Source: JAAXVQ01 sp964604705
GTDB lineage: Bacteria > Oederibacteriota > JAAXVQ01
Length of the DNA stretch: 64,000 nucleotides
Direction of reading: 5' to 3'
Assembly: GCA_964604705.1 (NCBI GenBank)
Contig: CAZSAP010000005.1
Location: 226,534 to 290,533, forward strand
Positions 33,413 through 42,476 of the stretch are shown piece after piece (position 1 is the first letter of the stretch; the number at the start of each line of letters is the position of its first letter). The translations under genes and the position numbers were made by a program. The notes beneath the pieces are model-generated. The model was not told the origin of the DNA, made no database searches, and saw only the letters and a program-made list of their open reading frames with translations.

Positions 33413-34639
33413 ATGGAAAAGGAAGCAGAGTCAATGCAGGATACGCCTAAAGGGATGCGGTTGCATATCGGATTGTTTGGACGTCGAAACGTAGGGAAGT
33501 CGTCCTTGTTAAATGCCTTGGTCGGCCAGGAGGTTTCGATTGTCTCGGAGGTACCGGGCACCACGACCGATGTGGTTTCAAAACCCATGGAACTCAAACC
33601 CATTGGTCCGGTTTTATTTTTGGATACAGCCGGGATTGATGACGAAGGCAGTTTGGGATCGCAGCGTACAGCCAAGAGCATGGCGGCGTTTCAACGCACC
33701 GATCTGGCGTTTGTGGTTTGTGATGGCCCCTGGGGTGTTTTTGAGGAACAATTGATTACCGATTGTGCCGCTGGATCCATTCCGGTTATTGTTGTTTTGA
33801 ATAAATCCGATCAATGGACGCCAACCGCAGAACTGCTCGAGCGAATCAAGGTTCATAATGTTCCGTATACACACGTGTCTGCGCATACCGGTGCAGGTTT
33901 GGATGCTTTACGCCAGCTGATTGTGCAAAATGCACCAAAGTCCTTTTTAGAAAATCCGACCTTGATTGGAGATTTGGTTGGACCCGGGGACCTGGTGCTC
34001 TTGGTCGTACCGATTGATTTGGAAGCTCCGAAAGGACGTTTGATTCTTCCTCAAGTCCAGGTTATTCGGGAGATTTTGGACTGCGATGCCTGTGCCATGG
34101 TGGTGAAAGAACGCGAATTGGCGGATGCCTTATTTCGGCTTAAACAAAAGCCCAAACTCGTTATTACCGATTCACAGGTTATGTTGAAAGTTTCTGCCGA
34201 TTTGTCGCCGGACATTCCTATGACTAGTTTTTCAGTTTTATTTGCCCGTTGGAAGGGGGATTTGGATGCGTTTGTCCAAGGCGTGGAAGCCATTGACACC
34301 TTGCCTGAACAAGGACGGATTTTGGTGTTGGAAGCGTGCAGCCATCACCCCATTGGAGACGATATTGGGCGGGTCAAAATTCCTCGTTGGATACGTCAAT
34401 ATACCGGGAAGAATCTGGAGTTTGTGTTTTGTGCCGGGAATGATTTTCCTGCGGATGTAAGTTCTTACCACCTGATTTTGCATTGTGGAGCCTGCATGAC
34501 CAACCGCAGGGAGGTGCTCGCACGCATCATGGTCGCGGAGCAAACACATATTCCTATTACCAACTACGGGCTGGTCATTGCCAAATCTCAAGGCATGCTG
34601 TCGCGAATTTTGTCGCCTTTTTCGATGCAATCCAAATAA
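33413..34639 (+). CDS. hydF: [FeFe] hydrogenase maturation GTPase HydF
   Basis: A 408-residue scaffold GTPase. The N-terminal G domain has the P-loop GRRNVGKSS (23-31), PGTTTD (48-53), DTAG (71-74) and NKSD (130-133). A dimerisation domain follows. The C-terminal cluster-binding domain has the CxH (Cys309, His311) and HCxxC (His357, Cys358, Cys361) motifs that bind the [4Fe-4S] cluster. HydF carries the diiron precursor to HydA. ATG 33413 is taken; ATG 33434 is an alternative with a better placed GGAAG. It closes the hydE-lyase-deaminase-hydF operon. Confidence 0.95.
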   Translation: MEKEAESMQDTPKGMRLHIGLFGRRNVGKSSLLNALVGQEVSIVSEVPGTTTDVVSKPMELKPIGPVLFLDTAGIDDEGSLGSQRTAKSMAAFQRTDLAFVVCDGPWGVFEEQLITDCAAGSIPVIVVLNKSDQWTPTAELLERIKVHNVPYTHVSAHTGAGLDALRQLIVQNAPKSFLENPTLIGDLVGPGDLVLLVVPIDLEAPKGRLILPQVQVIREILDCDACAMVVKERELADALFRLKQKPKLVITDSQVMLKVSADLSPDIPMTSFSVLFARWKGDLDAFVQGVEAIDTLPEQGRILVLEACSHHPIGDDIGRVKIPRWIRQYTGKNLEFVFCAGNDFPADVSSYHLILHCGACMTNRREVLARIMVAEQTHIPITNYGLVIAKSQGMLSRILSPFSMQSK

Positions 34640-34709
34640 GGAAAACGTTTTAAAAATCGATCTTATTCTAACTTGCGGCGTGTGCGACGTCTGTGATACA
34701 CTCACCAGT

Positions 34710-35894
34710 ATGCGTTCACTTCGTATCGATGATTTTAAAGTGTGGGGGCCTACGCTCGTAGGTCTGAGCATCGGCGTGCTTGCCGAGGTATTGCTGCTTT
34801 GGTGGAATCCTACCTTTTCATCCTGGTATGTCGCTGCAAGTGTAGCCATCGTAACGGCCCTCGCGACAGGGATTATGTTTGTTTACACCCAAAACATGGG
34901 TTTGGGCGAGGTGGCCCGCATTCTCACTCGGATTTCTGAGAAACATTCAGTGGATGCATTTTTGGATCGAGGCTTTCCGGGGGTACTTGAATCCGAGTTG
35001 CGGCTTCTCCAAAATGCTTGGTCTCAAGAACTGATGACGTTGCAGCAACAACTTGCTTCGGCGAAAAAAGAAACGGAAATCATTCACGTACGATCATCGG
35101 AAGCGCTCATGCAATTGGAACAATTCTTAAATCGACTAAACCGAACCGATCAAACCAATGAAACCTTGGCCGCACGCCTGAGCAAAATCATTACCATCAA
35201 TCGTTCGTTGATCGAATCCGACCAAGAGATGGGCAGTTCGGTCCATGAAATTGCAGGGGATGTCAAAAAGGCGACTCAGACAGCCAATGAAGGGATTAAA
35301 AATGTGGGCGGGGAAATTCGCGCCATGAGTGATTTGCGTTCGACGGTCGGGTCGTCCGCCACCATTATTACCGAACTCAATGACATGGCGCGCCATATCC
35401 AGGAATTCGTCAATCGCATTGGTGGGATCGCCCGTCAAACCCATTTGCTCTCACTCAACGCAGGCATTGAAGCCGCACGTGCCGGAGACGCCGGGCGCGG
35501 GTTTGCCGTTGTGGCTGCGGAAATTCGTACCTTGTCAGAAACGGCCAAACAGGCCACGGTGGAAATTTCGGGCTTGATTCATGAGATTCACCGTCGCACC
35601 AGTGAAGTTGTTGATGTCTTAAAAAATACAGATAAATTGGAAGAAAGCATCAAGGTGGTTTATTCAGCAGGAGATACCTTCATGCATATTGTGCGTGAGG
35701 TTAAAGATATAGATTCGCGGGTTCATCGTTTTGATCAATTAATCTCTGAGACGTTCAACGACAGCCAGTTGGTTGCGAAATTGTTAGAAGAATTGCGCAC
35801 CGGGATGGAAGAAGGAAAAGTCACATATCAAGAATTGGAACGCGAATTGAATTCCATGGTTCGCGCATGGCGAGAACTGGTTCCCCACGGATAG
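34710..35894 (+). CDS. Methyl-accepting chemotaxis-type receptor
   Basis: A 394-residue receptor. The frame opens at 34578 inside hydF, but the ATG at 34710 gives a sensible N-terminus. Two adjacent membrane helices (about 12-32 and 36-56) with almost no periplasmic loop lead into a coiled-coil and the conserved signalling tip (QTHLLSLNAGIEAARAGDAG, with GRGFAVVAAEIRTL). No periplasmic ligand domain and no HAMP motif are evident, so it may sense membrane or cytoplasmic state. No cheA or cheW is in the window. A STAS protein follows. Confidence 0.88.
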   Translation: MRSLRIDDFKVWGPTLVGLSIGVLAEVLLLWWNPTFSSWYVAASVAIVTALATGIMFVYTQNMGLGEVARILTRISEKHSVDAFLDRGFPGVLESELRLLQNAWSQELMTLQQQLASAKKETEIIHVRSSEALMQLEQFLNRLNRTDQTNETLAARLSKIITINRSLIESDQEMGSSVHEIAGDVKKATQTANEGIKNVGGEIRAMSDLRSTVGSSATIITELNDMARHIQEFVNRIGGIARQTHLLSLNAGIEAARAGDAGRGFAVVAAEIRTLSETAKQATVEISGLIHEIHRRTSEVVDVLKNTDKLEESIKVVYSAGDTFMHIVREVKDIDSRVHRFDQLISETFNDSQLVAKLLEELRTGMEEGKVTYQELERELNSMVRAWRELVPHG

Positions 35895-35939
35895 ACCCGA
35901 CGTTGAGGTGAGAAGGTTCGTCAATGACATCCAGGATGG

Positions 35940-36305
35940 ATGGAGATGCCTATGAGTGGATTAATCGTGCAAGTGGACAAACTGGGACCTGAACGTTCCG
36001 TTGCGGTCATTCGCCTCGAGGGGTACATCGATACCCAAACGGGTCCGCTTTTGGCGACGGCCTTGAATAAACTGTTTGATGCCAAGCAGTTCAAGATCAT
36101 TTGTCATTTAGAGAAGGTGAATTACATAAGCAGCGCTGGCTGGGGTTTGTTCATAGGTGAAATTGGTCGTATCCGGAATCAGGGCGGTGATTTGAAGTTG
36201 GCGGGCATGATGCCTGAAGTTGAAGAGGTCTACCGCGTCTTGGAATTTGACGTGATCCTAAAGCAGTACAAAAATGTGGATGAAGCGCTTCAGCATTTCA
36301 GTTAA
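35940..36305 (+). CDS. STAS-domain anti-sigma factor antagonist-like protein
   Basis: A 121-residue single STAS domain: LEGYIDTQTGPLLATAL at the N-terminal strand and helix, then NYISSAGWGLF, where Ser64 or Ser65 lies at the regulatory phosphorylation site. Members switch partners by Ser phosphorylation with RsbW-type kinases and PP2C phosphatases, neither of which is nearby. The gene overlaps the next one by 32 bases. ATG 35940 is used; ATG 35952 (MSGLIVQ) is a possible alternative. Confidence 0.87.
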   Translation: MEMPMSGLIVQVDKLGPERSVAVIRLEGYIDTQTGPLLATALNKLFDAKQFKIICHLEKVNYISSAGWGLFIGEIGRIRNQGGDLKLAGMMPEVEEVYRVLEFDVILKQYKNVDEALQHFS

Positions 36306-36966
36306 TCCAACTGCGCATAAGACGTGGGAGGGGGCGTATTGGGCGGTTGGACCGCTGGAGACCAATTGTTACTTGGTCTGGGATCCCGCCACCCGTGAGG
36401 CGCTGGTTGTGGATCCGGGCGCACCGGAACCTGAACTGTTGAGCTTTATCCGCCAGGAAGCATTGAATGTGACCACGCTGATTAATACCCACGGACATGC
36501 GGATCATATCGGCGGCAATGCGGCGCTGATAAAAGCGACCCAGGCCAAACTTTGGATTCATGAGGCGGATCGCGGTATGCTGGGGAATCCTGCCGCAAAT
36601 CTTTCGTTGGGGTTGGGGTGGCCGGTGTTTTCACCTGCGGCCGAGCACATGATTGGTCCGGACACGCACTGGACCTGGGGCGACGTGGATTTAAAATTTA
36701 TTGAAACTCCGGGGCATACGCGCGGCTCGGTCTGCTTATGGATCGGCGATGCCTTGTTTTCGGGGGATACCGTATTTGCGGGCACGGTGGGACGGACGGA
36801 TCTGCCGGGTGGGAATTATTCGGAAATCCTGCGAAGTGTCCGACGCTTGCGAGACCTATTGCCCGCCGAGCTCCACGTGTTTCCGGGGCACGGTGCGGTT
36901 ACCCGGTGGGCGCATGAATGTCAATACAATCCATTTTTAAATGGGGATGCGGATGAAGATGCCTAA
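36274..36966 (+). CDS. Metallo-beta-lactamase-fold hydrolase (glyoxalase II-like)
   Basis: A 230-residue MBL-fold enzyme. The dinuclear metal motif is THGHADHIGGN (His73, His75, Asp77, His78). LETNCYLVWD near the N-terminus, ETPGHTRGSVCLW, LFSGDTVFAGTVGRTD and VFPGHG supply the later metal ligands. The pattern is that of YcbL/glyoxalase II-like thioesterases; the substrate is unknown. It starts within the STAS gene (ATG 36274 or 36280). Its end overlaps the next gene's first codons. Confidence 0.9.
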   Translation: MWMKRFSISVNPTAHKTWEGAYWAVGPLETNCYLVWDPATREALVVDPGAPEPELLSFIRQEALNVTTLINTHGHADHIGGNAALIKATQAKLWIHEADRGMLGNPAANLSLGLGWPVFSPAAEHMIGPDTHWTWGDVDLKFIETPGHTRGSVCLWIGDALFSGDTVFAGTVGRTDLPGGNYSEILRSVRRLRDLLPAELHVFPGHGAVTRWAHECQYNPFLNGDADEDA

Positions 36967-37726
36967 TAAGCTTGGTCGGTGTTTGTGCGGGCTGGTCTTG
37001 CTGGGGTGGACCTCGTGGGTGTGGGCCGAACCCGATGTTCCGGCCGAGAGCGGCCAGGGCAATCCTGCGTCGGATGTGCCTCAGGAGTTTCCCAAGGTTC
37101 GGCGTGCCGAATTGGATTCACTCCGTGAATTGCACGACGGTGCCTTGTTTATCCTGCAACGTTACGCCACTTTGGAAGCTGTGGTTACCGCCCTTGAACG
37201 GGAGCGTCAGGAAAACCAAGCGTTTTTGATTGGCGCTTCCTCCTTGATTCCGGGTGTGGGGCAGATGATCAACGGCGATTATCTGCAAGGCGGTTTGCTT
37301 TTGTTTGCCGATGGGATGTCGGGGGCCACCGTTAACCAACTGGCGTATACACGGCGTCCGAACCGTCGACAGGAAACGCCTATGTACGTCCTGACCGAGA
37401 CGGTTCAGAACGGGCTTATGGTTTATGCCACGCTGCATGCGGCCAATGCCAGTTACCGAGAACATCGTGACCGGACTGCGGCCATGTGGACCGGTCTGGC
37501 CTCGGTGGTTCCAGGAGCGGGTCAAGCCATCAATGGCAACTGGTGGGAAGCCGGTGGGTTGTTTGCCGGTTGGGTGGCTACCTCCTGGCTTATGGCCGCT
37601 TTCGAAAATGTGACTCCGGCTGAAGCGGTTACCACGGTTAAGGCTCACGAAGCACCCAACCAGACCCACTGGGCGCTGGCCCTCTTGCCGGGAGGCGCGT
37701 ATCTCAATGTCAACTACGAATGGTGA
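36941..37726 (+). CDS. Exported protein with repeated PGxGQ-type membrane segments
   Basis: A 261-residue protein. Several ATG codons (36941, 36947, 36953, 36959) could start it; all give the same signal peptide, which ends near VWAEPD. Two similar hydrophobic units follow: SLIPGVGQMINGDYLQGG (about 100) and SVVPGAGQAINGNWWEAGG (about 185). A degenerate third, LLPGGAYLNVNYEW, sits at the C-terminus. Similar PGxGQ-x-NG units occur in DUF5683-type membrane proteins of unknown function. It is probably an envelope protein. It overlaps the neighbouring genes on both sides. Confidence 0.72.
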   Translation: MGMRMKMPNKLGRCLCGLVLLGWTSWVWAEPDVPAESGQGNPASDVPQEFPKVRRAELDSLRELHDGALFILQRYATLEAVVTALERERQENQAFLIGASSLIPGVGQMINGDYLQGGLLLFADGMSGATVNQLAYTRRPNRRQETPMYVLTETVQNGLMVYATLHAANASYREHRDRTAAMWTGLASVVPGAGQAINGNWWEAGGLFAGWVATSWLMAAFENVTPAEAVTTVKAHEAPNQTHWALALLPGGAYLNVNYEW

Positions 37727-37730
37727 ATCC

Positions 37731-39638
37731 ATGAAACCCAAAAACCTTGAAATGCAGGAATCCCTCCAGGGAGAGATGGCGGCCTTTGCCGGTACGACCA
37801 AAGCCTGGAATTGGAAGGATTGGACGTTGGTCGGGTTGATTTTCCTGCTGGCTCTGGCTGTACGGTTGGTCTATTTTTTTTGGGTACGAGAAGAGGTTTG
37901 GTTTATCAACCCGATCATTGATTCGCTCAACTACGACCAGTGGGCTCGGAACATTGTTGCCGGAGATTTTTTGGGTAAGGATGTTCTGGTCCATAGCCCG
38001 TTTTATCCCTTTTTCATGGCCGCGATTTATGCCTTGGCCGGCACCAAAACCACGGCCGTTTTCCTGGTGCAATTCGTATTGGGGTCCATTTCAGCCGGGC
38101 TTTTATACGTGCTCGGGCGTCAATTGTTTTCGCGTTTTGCGGGAACCGTCGCAGGCTTGTTTGAAGTTTTTTACGGGATGGCCATTTTTTATGAAGGCAC
38201 GTTGCTGACGGTAATTGTTATTCACGTCCTTATGCTGCTCATTGTAGCAAGTGCCCATTGGGCGATTCGTCAAAAACATCCAGGCTGGTGGGCGCTTCCC
38301 GGCGTGCTGATAGGGATCTCGGTGTTAACCCGTCCGACCATTCTTCCGTTCGTCGGAATCGTTGTTGTCTGGATGGCGCTGGCGCAATGGATTCAGGACC
38401 GTAAAAAAGTGATTGTTGCCTCCATTGTCCTGAGCGCGGCGACCCTCACCATGATTTTGCCTGTGACCTTGCGCAATTATGTTGTTATGCATGAATTCAT
38501 GCTCACGGTAGGGCATGGTGGCCTGAATTTTTTCCTCGGGAACGCCAACCAGGCGACTTATTACTTTAAACCGTTTGGGGATCTGGGGCTTTCTTCGCGC
38601 GACATGGTTAAGGATTTCAAGCACCAAGCCGAGAAGGAAACCGGGGAGAAGATGACTTACAGCCAGTCCAGCCAATATTGGTTTGAGCAAGCGACCCTGG
38701 ACATCAAAGATAAGCCGGGACGTTGGGTTAAATTGCTGGCTGAAAAATTCCTGATGTTCATCAACGACTACGAGTTCACCACCAGCATCAACTACTACGC
38801 CATTCAGGAGTTCACCCCGTTTTTAAAATGGCCGTGGCTTAAATTTGGTTGGTTGGCCCCCCTGGCCTTTTTGGGCATGATCTTCTTATGGCGGGATTGG
38901 CGAAAGCTTTTTTTGCTTTACGGATTATTCGCGATTTACCTTTTCTCCAATGTGGCGATCTTCACCACCTCGGAGTACCGTTACGCCATCATGCCTGCGA
39001 TTTTCCTGTTTGCGGCCGGGGTGTTGGAGGCGATCTACCGTACCTGGCAAACGCGGCGCTGGTACATACTGGTGATGATGGCGATTATGTTGGGGGTGTT
39101 TGGGTTTGCCACCAACATGAATTTCCTGGATCAAGAGGGGAAAAATTACCACATGGCTACGGCGCATTCCAATTTCGGCAATCTCCTGGGGCGCTTAAAG
39201 AATTTTCAGGGCGCCGCTGAAGAGTTTAGCCTCGCCTTGGATTACTTCAAGTCGGCCACACCGTATCGGGCCAACATGGCCGAAAAAATGGGGAGTGCTT
39301 TGATTGATGCTCACCAATACGAAGACGCCATACCGGCCTTTGAAGAAGCGGAATCCATAGATCCTGACTCCTCTTCCGTCGCCAACAGCCTGGCGACAGC
39401 GTATACGGCGTTGGGGAAATACCCGGAAGCTTTAAAGTATCGGGAAAAAGCGATTCGTTTGGCTCCGGAGAACCCGAATTATCATTTGAACTACGGCATG
39501 ACTTTATTGTGGGCGGGGCAGGATAAAAAAGCGGACAAAGCTTTTGCTGAATCCGTTCGACTTAAGCCCGATTCCAAGAAAATGGTGGATGCTCGGCGGG
39601 CGTTTATTCTTAAAGAACGGACCCCGGTGAAACCATGA
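37731..39638 (+). CDS. GT39/ArnT-like membrane glycosyltransferase with C-terminal TPR repeats
   Basis: A polytopic protein of about 635 residues; ATG 37731 falls after the previous stop, while ATG 37707 would overlap it. About eleven hydrophobic segments are visible up to residue 450. An early Asp in IIDSLNYDQWARNI and the HSPFYPFFMA segment match the first periplasmic loop of GT39/ArnT/PMT enzymes. The remainder (HSNFGNLLGRLKNFQGAAEEF, then SLATAYTALGKYPEALKY) is TPR repeats. Such enzymes use lipid-linked sugars on the periplasmic side. The acceptor is unknown. Its stop overlaps mutL by four bases. Confidence 0.82.
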   Translation: MKPKNLEMQESLQGEMAAFAGTTKAWNWKDWTLVGLIFLLALAVRLVYFFWVREEVWFINPIIDSLNYDQWARNIVAGDFLGKDVLVHSPFYPFFMAAIYALAGTKTTAVFLVQFVLGSISAGLLYVLGRQLFSRFAGTVAGLFEVFYGMAIFYEGTLLTVIVIHVLMLLIVASAHWAIRQKHPGWWALPGVLIGISVLTRPTILPFVGIVVVWMALAQWIQDRKKVIVASIVLSAATLTMILPVTLRNYVVMHEFMLTVGHGGLNFFLGNANQATYYFKPFGDLGLSSRDMVKDFKHQAEKETGEKMTYSQSSQYWFEQATLDIKDKPGRWVKLLAEKFLMFINDYEFTTSINYYAIQEFTPFLKWPWLKFGWLAPLAFLGMIFLWRDWRKLFLLYGLFAIYLFSNVAIFTTSEYRYAIMPAIFLFAAGVLEAIYRTWQTRRWYILVMMAIMLGVFGFATNMNFLDQEGKNYHMATAHSNFGNLLGRLKNFQGAAEEFSLALDYFKSATPYRANMAEKMGSALIDAHQYEDAIPAFEEAESIDPDSSSVANSLATAYTALGKYPEALKYREKAIRLAPENPNYHLNYGMTLLWAGQDKKADKAFAESVRLKPDSKKMVDARRAFILKERTPVKP

Positions 39639-41488
39639 GCCTCAAGCCCGTGCCGACCGAAGCGGTGATTCGGGTTTTGCCCGAACATATGGCCAATCTG
39701 ATTGCCGCCGGAGAAGTCGTCGAACGTCCGGCCTCGGTCATCAAGGAGCTGGTGGAAAACGCCCTGGATGCCGGTGCAACCAACATAGAGGTGGAAGTCA
39801 ACGACTCCGGCTTCTCCTTGCTCCGGGTGACCGACGATGGCAGCGGGATGTCGCCTGCCGATGCGCGCTTGGCCTTTCAAAGACATGCCACCAGCAAATT
39901 GGCCTCAGAGGACGATCTCAATCGGATCGTTACCTTTGGTTTCAGAGGCGAGGCTTTGCCCTCGATTGCCTCGGTCTCACGCGTGGAAATGTCGACGCGC
40001 CGGCGCGATCAGGATGCCGGGGTTCGCCTGGACATTGAAGGCGGGCTCGTCAAAGATGAAAACGCCATCGGGTGCCCGGTGGGGACCTCGTTTGTGGTGC
40101 GGGATCTTTTTTTTAACACACCGGCGCGCAGAAAGTTTATGAAAAGTCCGGCCACCGAACGCTCGCATGTGGTTCAGATTGTCGAATGGATGGCCTTGGC
40201 CAATCTGCATGCTCGTTTCCGCATGATTTTGGATGGCAAAGAGGTTTTAAATTGTCCGGCGACAACCGACCTGTTTGAACGTGTCCTGGCGGTTTTCGGG
40301 AAACAATATCCGTCGGAGGTTATTCCTGTAACCCGGGAAGCCGGTGGGGTATGGGTCAAAGGCCTGCTGACCTCGCCGGCCAGCTCGCGGCCGACTCGGC
40401 AGGGCATGTTGTTTTTCATCAACGGACGTCCGATTGAACACCGCGGCCTTACGCATGCGGTACTGGAAGCCTATCGTCCGTATTTGGCTCAGGGTCGATT
40501 TCCCTACTGTCTTTTGTTTTTGGACATTCCACCGGAGTGGGTGGATGTCAATGTGCACCCGGCCAAACGGGAGGTTCGCCTCCGGGATGAGCATGCCATT
40601 CACGATTTGGTGATGCGAACGGTTAAAGACCATCTAGGCACTTTGCTCTCGCAAGGCGGCCGTCCAACCCAGGATGAGTCTTCCGGGGAGCAGGGGCCAT
40701 CGGAAGATGATCGGGGTGGGAATCAACCGGCAAGGACATATTCCTTACCCCATGCTTCAGGGTGGTCTGGCACGCATGTCCGGGAGTCTGTGGCCAAATA
40801 TTTCCGACATCCCGGAGAAGCTCCGCCTTCGTTGCCCTTAGGTTTTTCGGCACGACATTCTGCTCCTCCGGCGCAGGCAGTAGACCCTGGGGCAGCAACG
40901 ACGAGGCTTACGAATACTTGGCCTGAAGGCATTCTGGGTCAAGCCGGCCGCACGTATCTGGTTGGGACCGATGAACTTGGGTTTTACCTCATTGATCAGC
41001 ATGCAGCGCATGAACGCATTTTGTACGAGTCGTTCAAACGTGCCGGGGAGTCTTTGGAACGACAGGCGCTGCTTTTGCCCGTAACCGTGGATCTGTCACC
41101 TGCACGCGCGGCCCTGCTTCAGGGAAACCTGGACGCGTTTGCGGCTGTGGGTTTTGAAATCGTTCCGTTTGGCAAACATACCTATGCGGTGCAGACGCAA
41201 CCTCGCCTTTGGAAGGTGGGTTCGTTGGATGTCTGGCTCAATGAGGTCCTGGATTGGATGTCCGAGAACGAGAAGACCCCTACCCAAGAGGCGTTTCGGG
41301 ATTTTGCCTGGCAGCGCATGGCCTGCCAAGCGGCGGTCAAAGCCGGCGATCGGCTCCAACCCGAAGTGGTGCATATGATCGTTGAGGGTTTGCGAGAATT
41401 GGAACCGCCGTTGACCTGTCCGCATGGACGGCCGTTGGTGGTTCGCTGGAACTGGACGGAATTGGACAGGTTGTTTAAACGCACATGA
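39635..41488 (+). CDS. mutL: DNA mismatch repair protein MutL (endonuclease type)
   Basis: A 617-residue MutL. The GHKL ATPase motifs are present: KELVENALDAGATNI, DDGSGM, RHATSKL and TFGFRGEALPSIASV. A proline- and serine-rich linker (about 335-430) leads to the C-terminal dimerisation domain, which carries the endonuclease motif DQHAAHERILYE (from residue 454), matching DQHA(x)2E(x)4E. The enzyme should nick DNA itself, consistent with the absence of mutH. It overlaps its neighbours on both sides by ATGA. mutL-miaA is a widely conserved pair. Confidence 0.98.
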   Translation: MSLKPVPTEAVIRVLPEHMANLIAAGEVVERPASVIKELVENALDAGATNIEVEVNDSGFSLLRVTDDGSGMSPADARLAFQRHATSKLASEDDLNRIVTFGFRGEALPSIASVSRVEMSTRRRDQDAGVRLDIEGGLVKDENAIGCPVGTSFVVRDLFFNTPARRKFMKSPATERSHVVQIVEWMALANLHARFRMILDGKEVLNCPATTDLFERVLAVFGKQYPSEVIPVTREAGGVWVKGLLTSPASSRPTRQGMLFFINGRPIEHRGLTHAVLEAYRPYLAQGRFPYCLLFLDIPPEWVDVNVHPAKREVRLRDEHAIHDLVMRTVKDHLGTLLSQGGRPTQDESSGEQGPSEDDRGGNQPARTYSLPHASGWSGTHVRESVAKYFRHPGEAPPSLPLGFSARHSAPPAQAVDPGAATTRLTNTWPEGILGQAGRTYLVGTDELGFYLIDQHAAHERILYESFKRAGESLERQALLLPVTVDLSPARAALLQGNLDAFAAVGFEIVPFGKHTYAVQTQPRLWKVGSLDVWLNEVLDWMSENEKTPTQEAFRDFAWQRMACQAAVKAGDRLQPEVVHMIVEGLRELEPPLTCPHGRPLVVRWNWTELDRLFKRT

Positions 41489-42441
41489 GCTTGAGAACCA
41501 CGTCAGGGATTCCGTTGCTGGTTGTGGTGGGTCCCACGGCCGTGGGAAAGACCGCTTTGGCGGTGCGTTTGGCTGAAAGACTGCGCGGTGAGATCGTATC
41601 TGCGGATTCACGCCAGATTTACCGTGGCTTTGATATAGGTACAGGTAAGCCCACGCCTGAAGAAGCGGCGCGCGTGAAGCATCACTTGATTTCTACCTCC
41701 GACCCGCATGAGTCTGTGACCGCAGCCGAGTATGCCCGCCAAGCGGGGCAGGTATTGGATGATTTAACCGCACAGGGCATCCCGGGATTGGTCGTAGGTG
41801 GAACCGGTCTTTGGATTCGTGCGTTGGTCGACGGCATGGCACCCACGCCGCCCTCGGATCCGGACGTGCGACGCGAGCTACAGGCCTTGGGCGTTGAGCT
41901 TGGGGACGAGGCCTTGCACCGTGAATTGGCCAGCGTGGATCCGGAAACGGCGAGACGCTTGCCTCCCGGGGACCGCTTGCGTGTGATCCGGGCACTGGAA
42001 ATATTTCGCCTCACCGGTCAGCCGGCATCGACGATTACCGCGTTGCCGCCGGGCGACGCACAACGCCCCGCGTATTGGCTGGGGTTGTATCGCTCGCGAG
42101 ATGAGATGTATGCGCGGGCTCAAGCGCGGATTGATTTGTGGCTGGAAAGCGGATGGCTGGCAGAAGTCGAGCGCCTTTTGGCAAGTGGCTTGGAGCCTGA
42201 ATGCCCAGCCTTTCAGGCCTTGGGGTATGCGCATTTGGTGCGTTACCTGCGCGAGAAGGGTTCGTGGGAGCAGACCGTTGAGTGGATCAAGCGCGATACG
42301 CGCCGCTACATCAAGCGTCAAGGAACCTGGTTTCGTGCCAATCCCAGAATCGCCTGGGTCGATGTCTCGGATGAAACCGCGGCCTGGTGCGAGGTACAAA
42401 TGTGGTTGAGTAAAATCCAAGCGGAGCAACCGCCCGCCTAA
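41485..42441 (+). CDS. miaA: tRNA dimethylallyltransferase MiaA
   Basis: MiaA adds a dimethylallyl group to A37 of tRNAs that read codons beginning with U. The 318-residue product has the P-loop GPTAVGKT (16-23), SADSRQIYRGFDIGTGKPT, HHLI, the GGTGLWIRAL motif, and DRLRVIRALEIF. The C-terminal FQALGYAHLVRYL and RRYIKRQGTWFR are typical. The ATG overlaps the mutL stop. Confidence 0.97.
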   Translation: MSLRTTSGIPLLVVVGPTAVGKTALAVRLAERLRGEIVSADSRQIYRGFDIGTGKPTPEEAARVKHHLISTSDPHESVTAAEYARQAGQVLDDLTAQGIPGLVVGGTGLWIRALVDGMAPTPPSDPDVRRELQALGVELGDEALHRELASVDPETARRLPPGDRLRVIRALEIFRLTGQPASTITALPPGDAQRPAYWLGLYRSRDEMYARAQARIDLWLESGWLAEVERLLASGLEPECPAFQALGYAHLVRYLREKGSWEQTVEWIKRDTRRYIKRQGTWFRANPRIAWVDVSDETAAWCEVQMWLSKIQAEQPPA

Positions 42442-42476
42442 AAACGCTGCGAATGGTACGAAAGGACACGGCTCTT

